64,000 nt of DNA from Triglochin maritima (lineage: Eukaryota > Streptophyta > Magnoliopsida > Alismatales > Juncaginaceae): NCBI GenBank assembly GCA_963682175.1, contig OY821787.1, positions 21,988,501 through 22,052,500 on the forward strand. The letters run 5' to 3'. Both the position numbers and the translations under genes were made by a program. Position 1 is the stretch's first letter, and every line of letters starts with the position of its first letter. The notes beneath the pieces were generated by a model. That model was not told the DNA's origin, ran no database searches, and saw only the letters and a program-made list of their open reading frames with translations. Shown piece by piece: positions 56,640 through 64,000 of the stretch.

Positions 56640-57404
56640 TATTTCTATGTTGCAGGTTTTTGAGGATGTCTTTCCCGAGGAAATTCCTAATGGATTACCT
56701 CATATTTGATGGATTGAACATCGAATTGTTTTTGTACCATGTCCTAGCATTCCAAATTGACCAACCTATATGAGTAATCTCCAGATGACAAAGGAACTAC
56801 AAACGTAGGTTAGTGAGTTGATGGAAAAGGAGCACGTGAGAGAAAGCATGAGTCCATGTGTTGTTCCAGTCATTTTGGTTCCTAAGAAGGATGAGACGTG
56901 GAGGATGTGCGTACACTACTGAGTAATCAACAACATTACACTAAAGTATCGTCATCCTATTTCTCATTTAGATGATATGTTAGATGAGTTTCATGGTTCT
57001 TGTGACTTTTCTAAAGTTGATATCACCAAATTAGGATGAAAGTAGGTGATGAAAGGAAAACCGCATTCAAAACAAAATATGATTTATATGAATGGTTAGT
57101 CATGCCTTTTGGTTTAACTAATGCTCCTAGTACTTTCATGAGATTAAGGAACCATGTTTTGCATGCCTTTATTGGAAAATTTGTACTTGTTTATTTTGAT
57201 GATATACTCATTTATAACAAAAGTTTGGAAGACGGTTTGATGCATCTACAATTTGTTCTTGAAGTGCTTAGGGAAGAGAAACGGTATGCTAACCTTATGA
57301 AGTGCATATTTTGCACCGACAAGCTTATGTTTCTTGATTTTGTTGTGAGTGCACAAAGAGTACAGGTCGATGTAGAAAGATTTGGTCTATCCAAGAGTGC
57401 CTAA
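56640..57404 (+). pseudogene. pol: Element G reverse transcriptase
   Basis: Begins VFEDVFPEEIPNGLP. Blocks follow in shifting frames: [26 protein letters not shown] (Asp expected is His), [40 protein letters not shown] with NAPSTFMRL, and the catalytic [12 protein letters not shown] near 57,190. The connection [20 protein letters not shown] follows, where Leu or similar normally replaces Arg-Tyr. Several stops (56,710, 56,757, 56,806, 56,923) and one frame change near 57,035. Confidence 0.88.
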
Positions 57405-57950
57405 GTCCAACAAATGTAAGTAATGTTTGTAGTTTCATAGACTTGCTAGTTTTTATCGCCTCATAGAAAACTGATCATCAAAAAGAATGTTGGTTTCAAA
57501 TGGGGAGAAGAGCAAGAAAAGACATTCCAACTGCTTAAGGCATGCTCCTTTATTGTCTTTACCTAACTTTACAAAAACATTTGAGATTGAATGTGATGCT
57601 CTAGGTATAGGTATTGATGTTCTTCTTATGCAAGAAGGACGACCAATTGTGTACTTTAGCGAGAAACTTAGTTGGGCTGCCTTAAGGTATCCTACTTATG
57701 ACAAGGAGTTGTATGCGTTGGTTCAGGCTTGGAGACGTGGCAACACTATCTTTGGCCTAAGGAGTTTGTGATCGACACGGATCATGAGTCTTTGAAACAT
57801 TTGAAGGGTCAACACAGGTTGAACAAGAGGCGTGCACATTGGGTGGAGTTCATAGAAATATTTCCCTACGTCATTGGATACAAGCAAGGTAAGAGAATAT
57901 GGTTGCAGATAAACTTTGTCATAGGTATGTACTTCTTTCTACTCTTGACG
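57405..57950 (+). pseudogene. pol: Element G RNase H
   Basis: [60 protein letters not shown] and LVQAW in frame 57,487-57,771. After a frame change come [20 protein letters not shown] and [20 protein letters not shown]. The first catalytic Asp, Glu (KELYAL) and Asp (VIDTDHE) are present. Two to three frame breaks; not functional. Confidence 0.85.
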
Positions 57951-59190
57951 CAAAATTACTTGGTTTTGAACATATTAAAGAGTTATATCATTTATCCCCA
58001 TATTTTAGTGAAGAGTATGCATTATTTTAAAGGGTATCCAATTGAAAGTTATTTAGACATGATGGGTTCTTGTTTCGTGAAAATAAATTATGCATTCCAA
58101 ATTGTTCAATTCGGGAGTTGTTAATGACGGAGTCTCATGGTGGAGGATTGATGGGTCATTTTGTGGCAGTTAAAACTGTAGCTATTTTGCAAGAGCACTT
58201 TTATGGGCCACATATGAAAAGAGATGTTGAGAGGCTCTGTGGCAGATGTGTCCCTTGTAGACAAGCTAAATCTCAAGTGCAACCTCATGGACTTTATACC
58301 CCACTACACATTCCTAGCGCACCTTAGACTGATATTTCAATGGATTTTGTGTTAGGTTTGGCTAGGACTAAACATGGTATGGATAGTGTGTTTATTGTTG
58401 TGGATAGATTTTCTAAGATGACACATTTCATTCCTTGTCACAAAACCGATGATGCTTCTAATGTTGCTGATTTGTTCTCTTTTGGGAGATTGTAAGGTTA
58501 CATGGGATGCTTAGAACAATTGTTTCTGATAGAGATGCTAAGTTCTTCAGTTACTTTTGGAAGACTTTGTTGTGTAAGTTAGGAACTAAGTTGTTGTTCT
58601 CTACTACTTGTCACCCACAAACCGATGGTCAAACCGAAGTAGTGAATAGGCCCTTGTCTACATTGTTATGGACTATCATAAAAAACATCAAAATATGGGA
58701 AGAGTGTTTACAACGTGTTGAGTTTGCATAAAATCGTTCTCTTCATTCTGCTAAAAAAAATTCACCCTTAGAAATTGTTTATGGTTTTAACCCCTTATCT
58801 CCATTGGATTTATTACCTTTACCTGTGATTGAGCATGTTAATTTAGATGGAAAAAAGTAAAGATATTTTGTTAATCATATTCATGAGAAATTGAGAGGAG
58901 AAAAAAACAATACGCAAAACAAGCCAACAAAGGGCGTCATAAGCTGATCTTTGAGCATGGAAATTGGGTTTGGGTGCACATGAGAAAAGAGCACTTTCCA
59001 AAACAGAAGAAATCAAAGTAGTGACCCCGAGGGGATGGTCCATTTCAAGTCATTAAAAGAATCAAGGACATGTGTACAAGCTAGACCTGCCAGGTGAGTA
59101 TACTGTCAATGCTACTTTTGATGTTTCTGATCTAAATCGTTTTGACACAAGCAACGATTTGAGGACAAATGCTTTTCCAGAGGAGGGGGA
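57951..59190 (+). pseudogene. pol: Element G integrase and polyprotein end
   Basis: Zinc site: ESHGGGLMGHFVAVKTVAIL and CGRCVPCRQAKSQV. Core: [72 protein letters not shown]. It ends with [20 protein letters not shown] and a C-terminal part matching GEYTVSATFDVSDLN in another frame. Stops at 58,326 (usual Trp), 58,494, 58,728 and 58,858. No chromodomain seen after it. Confidence 0.87.
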
Positions 59191-59191
59191 A
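59181..59191 (+). other. Polypurine tract of element G
   Basis: AGGAGGGGGAA directly before the LTR start TGATGGAAACG. Confidence 0.8.
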
Positions 59192-60145
59192 TGATGGAAA
59201 CGTAGATAGCTCAAGAATGTGTAAGTAGGTTGATTCAATTCAAGTTCCAATTGGCCCAGTCACAATGGACCGTGCAAAGCATTTCAAAGAGGCGCTTAAT
59301 TAGCTAATTCAAGCAACTTGGATTCAAGCCAATTCATGGAAGCCCATAGAAGGACTTGACCGTGAATATCACAAGTGGATTTCCATAATCCAATTGGAGG
59401 AATAAATGCAAGGAATTTTCTCAAGAGATCCTTAGTTTATTTTTTTGTGTTTTAAACATCTATTTAGGCTAGTTTCGTTTTTGGAAGTTTCCTTTTTGGT
59501 AGTTTTCCTTTTAGAAGTTTTCTTTTTGAAAGTACTATTAGTTTTCTTTTATGAGACTCACATGAAGGAGCTCATCCTTTTGCCACTTGCACCATCATGA
59601 CGTGATCTACCCAAAGAATCCAGCCCATGTGGACTTGCATCACATGAAGAATCCAACCCTTGTCCACCATCATGATGAGATCTACACAAAGAATCCAGTC
59701 CATGCGCACTTGTACCACATGCCTCTTTAATAATTACCTTTCTTTTGTAATAGACATGTTTTCTCTTTAGCAGTTATATTTATTTTGTAATAGGCATGCT
59801 TACTCTTTGATAGTTACATTTTCTTTGTAATTGGAATGTAAAGCCTATAAATAGTCATTTGCATATTCATAAGAACACAATTTAGAATCTAAAACATTGG
59901 TGAGAGTTAATTTTCTTTTGGGTTCTTAAAAGAACTTTTCGAACTTATCAGATTTGTCTGTGGCATTCATGCTTCGCTTTATAAATTGAGTCTCCATCCT
60001 TTGATTGTGGCATCTTCTTTATACCAAGGTTCACATCTTGTTATAGGTGTTGTGTTGCGGTTTCTTTCATCCAAATATGTAGTAGAGTGATCGTAAGAAC
60101 TTAATCTCGCTACGGGTTTTGTCAGTAGTTGACGGGGTTCTATCA
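59192..60145 (+). repeat. 3' LTR of element G
   Basis: 954 bp, TGATGGAAACG...GTTCTATCA. Two imperfect ~75-bp units with CAAAGAATCCAGYCCATG near 59,611 and 59,690. Repeated TTTTGTAATAGGCATG words at 59,750-59,840. TATAAATA at 59846-59853. Confidence 0.82.
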
Positions 60146-60344
60146 GATTTGATGTTGGAATGAGGAGGATTTAGTGTTGGAATGTGAGAGATTTGGTGGT
60201 TTTGTTTGGGATATGGGGGATGATGTAGTGTTTTTGGAGGTGGTGGGAGTATTTTGGGGATAAAATTGAAAATAAATTAAAAAATATTAATTTTTTGGCT
60301 TGAAACAATTGCAACACCTTCGAAGTATTACAGTGATAGATCTC
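60146..60344. other. Unassigned spacer between G and J
   Basis: GGATTTAGTGTTGGAATG-type repeats and a T/A-rich part. No gene or element recognised. GATTT at 60146-60150 is the candidate right target duplication of G; its partner was not found. Confidence 0.4.
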
Positions 60345-61125
60345 AAATAACATTTGGCTTCCCTATTTTCGTTATCACTTAAATTATTTTGCCCGCCTCC
60401 TCTGGTGGTGAAGTATCATTCGGATCAACCGTAACATGTATCATTCTTTTAACTTTGGGCCTTGAGTATCTTAAAGTATTTTTTTATTTTTTTTTCGTGA
60501 TTCAACACATTTACTTTTTTGACACTTTTACCCTTTTTTGCATTCGTGTAGCGAGTTTGGTCAATAATCCTGAGCTGGCAGACTCAAGTTCTCGGGTTTT
60601 AAGATACCCCTATGGACCAGTGACTCGAAGGCTTGGGTTTTTGTAATCATTTTGCAAAATGTGCTTTCCTCACTTTATTCCTTTATTTTATTTTATTATT
60701 ATTTTTACTTTTATTTTCCTCAAGGCTTAATTGCTATAAGAAGTCCACACTTCCCGGTATATTTTCCTAACTTCTGCTTTTTATCAACCACTTCAAAGAT
60801 TTGATTCATCCAATTTAAGTGCATACATGTCTTAAAGGGTAATGGGTTATTTCTTTGGAACTTAGATTTATGTCATAGTTTCTACAAGCATAACTATATA
60901 ATAAGGAACAAAAACTCAATGCAATTTGTACACGGGTTTTGGCAGTTCAATCTTAAGCTATGTCATGGAGCATTGAATAATTTTTTTTTGAAGAATATAT
61001 AGATAGATAGATAGATAGACACCCCCACACCTAAATCATGCATTGTCCTCAATGTATGCAAAGATAAAGCAAATGCACTTATTACCTGAGTCAACTTGCG
61101 GAAGAGGGATTGGATTTGCTCAGAG
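60345..61125 (-). other. 3' untranslated region of element J
   Basis: Inverted match to the B 3' region (CTTCACCACCAGAGGAGG in sense near 60,400; ACTGCCAAAACCCGTGTAC near 60,940). An (AGAT)n microsatellite of about five units stands at 60,999-61,019, where B has two to three. No gene. Confidence 0.75.
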
Positions 61126-62507
61126 TCAACCATAGTCAGAACTGGATTGAATGTCACCATGTTGGTGCATGTATCCAGTTGAATTGTTCCCCATGTTGCC
61201 CTGAGAGTCTTGAGGTAAAGATTCCACACCCCTCACATGTGTTGGTTCTCTTATTTGCTCGAGTGATGGTGGTTGGGTAGATGAATTACTCCCATTTTTC
61301 TCACTTTCTTTTTTATTTTGTGATGATTTATTTGATTCAGAAATCTTATAGATACGCGATCTCATCACAACATCACTTTGATTGCATACTATTTCTGGTT
61401 CACTGTCAACATGAAAGATATTAAATTCAGCTTTTAAGTTTCCAAAAGATAGTTGCATGAGCCCATTTCGACAATTTATCAAAGCTTCAGAAGTGGCTAA
61501 AAAGTGTCTGCCAAGTATTACAGGGATTTGTCTCTTAGGATTGACAATAGGTTCAGTGTCTAGAACGACAAAATCCACTGGGTAAATGAAGTCACCAACC
61601 TTAATCAAAACATCCTCTACTATACCTCTTGGTTTCTTAACAGAGCATTCAGCAAATTGAAGGGTTGTCTTAGAGGGTTTTAATGGACCAAGGTTTAGTT
61701 GCTCATAGACAGAGAACGGGAGTAAGTTAACACTAGCACCAAGGTCTAGAAGGGCTTTGTTGATAAAAGTATCTCTTATCGCACATGAAATTGTGGGACA
61801 CCCAGGGTCCTTATACTTTATAGGAGATGAGTTGGATAGAATAGAGCTTATGTTTGCAGTCAAGAATGCCTTCTTTGGTACGTTCGTTTTTCTTTTCTTA
61901 GTGCACATATCCTTTAAGAATTTAGCATAAGCAGGTATTTGTTGAATCATATCTAGGAGTGGAATGTTCACCTTAACTTGCCTAAACACTTCCAAGATTT
62001 GCTCTATTTGTGCACCTGAGTTCTTTTTGAGTCTATTGGGGAATGGGGCTTTAGGAACATAGACTCGCTCAGGTTCAGGTTGAGCTAGGGGTTCAGGTTG
62101 ACTAGGTGGGTTGGGCTTTTCAAATTGGACTTCGGGTTCAATAGTCAGGTCACATGTGGGTGCTTCACGGCTAGATTGATTACGAGCCCTAGGATTTACC
62201 ACATTGTTATCAACTTGTTTTCCAGATCGTAATGATACAACTGCATTTATTTGTTGGAACGGTCCCTCCTCATGAACAATTTGAACTGGTCTAGAGTTGT
62301 TACTTCCTAGAGGTGGTTGATAGGGCTGATATTGATGATTAGGTCTTGGATTCACCTTAGGTTGACTTGGAAACTAACCATTTTCTCTTTCACCTACAAT
62401 TTGTGCTAGTTGGCTGACTTGTGTTTCTAGCTTTTGGAAGGATTGGGTGGTTGTTTGCATAAAAGTCTTAACAAAATTTTCCAAGCTTCTCAATCTAACA
62501 TCATAAT
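61126..62507 (-). pseudogene. gag: Athila J gag tail and protease
   Basis: Frame 62,355-61,126 (410 codons without stop) follows a part cut by one TAG (62374-62376; ENG*FPSQP, Gln in A). Content: coil NYDVRLRSLENFVKTFMQTT; INAVVSLRSGKQVDNN; PKAPFPNRLKKNSGAQIEQI; KYKDPGCPTISCAIRD; protease LLDLGASVNLLPFSVY to IPVILGRHFLATSEALINC (Pro of GRPF is His); then a ~95-residue Ser/Asn/Gln-rich tail ending SSSDYG and TGA. This is the best-preserved protease frame in the window. The tail replaces the RT linker, so the element ends after protease. The real start lies left of K. Confidence 0.87.
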
Positions 62508-63520
62508 TGTTGAACGTTTTAATTAAACCGCAAGTGCACGGCCGCGATGAAGCGGTGGAAAGTACGGGCCGTCCTCAGGGAGGTGAGTAGCCTCTTGCTT
62601 GTACGAAATCAAGTGGCAAAAATTGGGGGAGAAAGATTGATTATGCTACTCTACACTAAACTACGCTAAGAAGTATGAAATGCGAACGAAACAAACAAAC
62701 GATGGAATAACAACTAAACTAAGAACAAAGGAAAAATGCTGGAATACAGAAATGGGAAAACCCCTAAGGGGTGGAGTGAGTGCACACATGCAAAGAGGTG
62801 GGTGTAGAATACATTCTTTAAGCACATGAAGGTGGTGTTTATCAAGCATAAGAAGTGTCTAAATGTTATGGCAAAACCTATCAATCTATTCACCAACTTA
62901 GTTGATTAACATTTACATATGCAAGTTGTTTATTTCAGAACCTAAACAAGCATGAGAGGTGTCTAATCATTTTGGCAAAACTCATCAACTTATAAATTCT
63001 ATCCTAAACAAGCAAGCATACATTCATGTTTAATCAACACATTCAAATTAAAGCATTCATCCCATGCTCTAATGCATGTATGTACATCTACTCCACCCCC
63101 CAAAAGGGATGGAACTACTTACTAAACATTACACTAATTATTAAACTATGGAAAGAAAGCATATTAAAACTAAGCTAGAATTAAAAGACGATTAAACTAA
63201 AACATGCATAAACAATAAAAGAAGCATAAAACAAACAATGAAAGAAACACAAAACTTTATTGATAAAATGACTCACATTAAAAGTAGCATCCTCCTACTT
63301 TAGTGTGTGCTTCAAGGCCTCACTTCTAGTAGGAAGAATAGCCACTTAAAATATGGAGTGATTACAATCGAAGGTGAAGAGTTCTATTTATAGCCATGGA
63401 AAAAGGCAAACCGGGACAATCCCCCGATGTGGGACTAAACAGATACCAAAAATAGCCTAAACATCCTCTAATACATGTGCTGGAGAAAGTTGAGCGGATT
63501 TGGGCTAAAATGGACCGCCA
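62508..63520 (-). repeat. Truncated 3' LTR of element K
   Basis: About 1013 bp, in sense from TGGCGGTCCATTTTAGCCC to GTTCAACA. It starts at the same half-palindrome as the truncated 3' LTR of C. The purine tract is cut: AGGTGTGG is joined straight to CGGTCC. Confidence 0.88.
63385..63435 (-). promoter_or_regulatory. snRNA-type USE plus TATA box in LTR of K
   Basis: In sense GTCCCACATCG (63435-63425), 32 nt, TATAAATA (63392-63385). Identical spacing to A and C. Confidence 0.6.
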
Positions 63521-64000
63521 CACCTAACTTTTGCTAGTCCCGAGCAAAACAAAGAAAGAGAAAAGCATGCGAAAAACAAGAAATCGTAACTCACTTTCGT
63601 AGGAATCACGATTGCACTTAGCACGTGCAACAAGCCGTTAAACCTCCCTGTTGCCAAGGAGGAGGAGTGTTGTCTCCTGAGGGTTTTCAGCGGATATACC
63701 CACAAAATCCGAACAAGATGCATTAATCAATCTAGCTACACGACTCGTTGGACTTATTTTGTCGATCATGGGACGCGGTAATACTACGGGTCAACTCTAT
63801 ATATGTAATCGGTCCACACACCTAGCCTAATGAGTTATTCGTGAGAGTTAGTCAAGGACTTAAGTGAAAGACGTGGGCAACCTTAACTTCTGAATGTGAT
63901 ACAATGTGTAAAGTCCATTTTGGTTCTTATTTGACTCTTTTTTCTTCTTCTTTTTTTCTTTTTCTCTTTTTTCTTTTTCTTTGGAGCATTTTATTGGTTG
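63521..64000 (-). other. 3' untranslated region of element K
   Basis: Inverted match to Athila A about 53,690-54,075 (GCGGATATACCCACAAAATC, CACGTGCAACAAGCCGTT). No gene. Ends in a T/C-rich run at the window edge. Confidence 0.8.

Larger units (their letters stand above)
35221..60145 (+). mobile_element. Ty3/gypsy element G, decayed, split by Athila A
   Basis: Gag, protease, RT, RNase H and integrase follow in order on both sides of Athila A (36,368-55,627), ending in a purine tract and a 954-bp 3' LTR (59,192-60,145). The sequences fit the plant chromovirus-like branch (PSFEGKNDPEAYLE, SVEDYYKEMEV). No chromodomain is visible after integrase. A 5' LTR could not be found between the CACTA terminus and gag, so the true left border is unknown. 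Confidence 0.82.
60345..62507 (-). mobile_element. Athila-type element J with gag and protease only
   Basis: Minus strand: gag tail and protease (62,507-61,126) with a natural stop, then a 3' region matching B 8,310-8,950 up to about 60,365. No RT or integrase lies between. N-terminal gag is cut off by the insertion of K at 62,508. Its LTRs are not in the window. Confidence 0.82.
62508..64000 (-). mobile_element. LTR element K, 3' end, inserted in J
   Basis: Minus strand, continuing beyond the window. C-type LTR (sense end GTTCAACA at 62,508) without its first ~390 bp, preceded in sense by an A-type 3' region. The J codons are interrupted at ATAAT (62503-62507), the expected target duplication. 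Confidence 0.85.

Noticed and set aside
58990..59190. Chromodomain at the end of element G
   Set aside because: The C-terminal relic ends soon after the DLN/FDTSNDLRTNAF-type sequence, with no aromatic-cage pattern.
60999..61019. (AGAT)n as a functional element
   Set aside because: A simple microsatellite at a place where B already has two to three units; slippage explains it.
61070..61100. Splice donor CAG|GTAATAAG after the J ORF (minus strand)
   Set aside because: The match is good, but nothing downstream resembles a second exon. A chance motif is more likely.

Overview
The window reads as flowering-plant nuclear DNA made almost entirely of transposable elements nested in one another. 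No intact host gene, rRNA, tRNA or CRISPR array was found. The evidence is Ty3/gypsy elements of Athila type with primer sites matching tRNA-Asp, Ty1/copia elements with an initiator-Met-tRNA primer site, a CACTA DNA transposon with spliced Transposase_24/DUF8039/Ulp1-like exons, and TATAAATA promoters in the LTRs. The species cannot be told from the sequence.

Left half (1-35,220). A CACTA element lies on the minus strand. Its 5' terminus is at 35,220 and its 3' part runs off the window start. Its gene is cut in one intron by about 31.8 kb of later insertions (1,396-33,200). From left to right these are: copia I (plus), itself split by non-autonomous LTR element B (3,964-10,504, TSD gtggt); an unassigned stretch and organelle-like DNA with a LINE RT fragment (13,055-15,265); a broken minus-strand Athila E with a duplicated LTR-leader; copia D (plus), split by pol-less Athila C (21,523-27,433, TSD gaaat); and non-autonomous element F (28,704-33,200).

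Right half (35,221-64,000). A decayed Ty3/gypsy element G with gag, protease, RT, RNase H, integrase and a 3' LTR is interrupted in gag by Athila A (36,368-55,627, TSD tacat). The 5' LTR of A is interrupted in turn by copia H on the minus strand (36,815-44,842, TSD cttat), the least damaged element here. Beyond G lie a minus-strand Athila with gag and protease only (J) and a further minus-strand element (K, TSD side ataat) inserted into J.

How the parts work together. Athila A and copia H carry recognisable complete gag-pol sets broken by a few stops or frameshifts. B and F carry only a shortened polyprotein relic (zinc knuckle, coiled region, pre-RT linker, start of RT). C, E and J keep gag plus protease and have lost RT and integrase. 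Such elements could have moved only with proteins supplied by relatives such as A. The most interesting signals are cis-acting. (1) Athila LTRs carry a motif identical to the plant U-snRNA upstream sequence element, 32 nt before TATAAATA. (2) Palindromes enclosed in an outer CGGATC/GATCCG inverted repeat occur in the U3 of two different LTR families, with palindromes again in the leader behind the primer site. (3) Two 3' LTRs are truncated exactly at that palindrome. (4) CAG to TAG nonsense changes recur across almost all elements.
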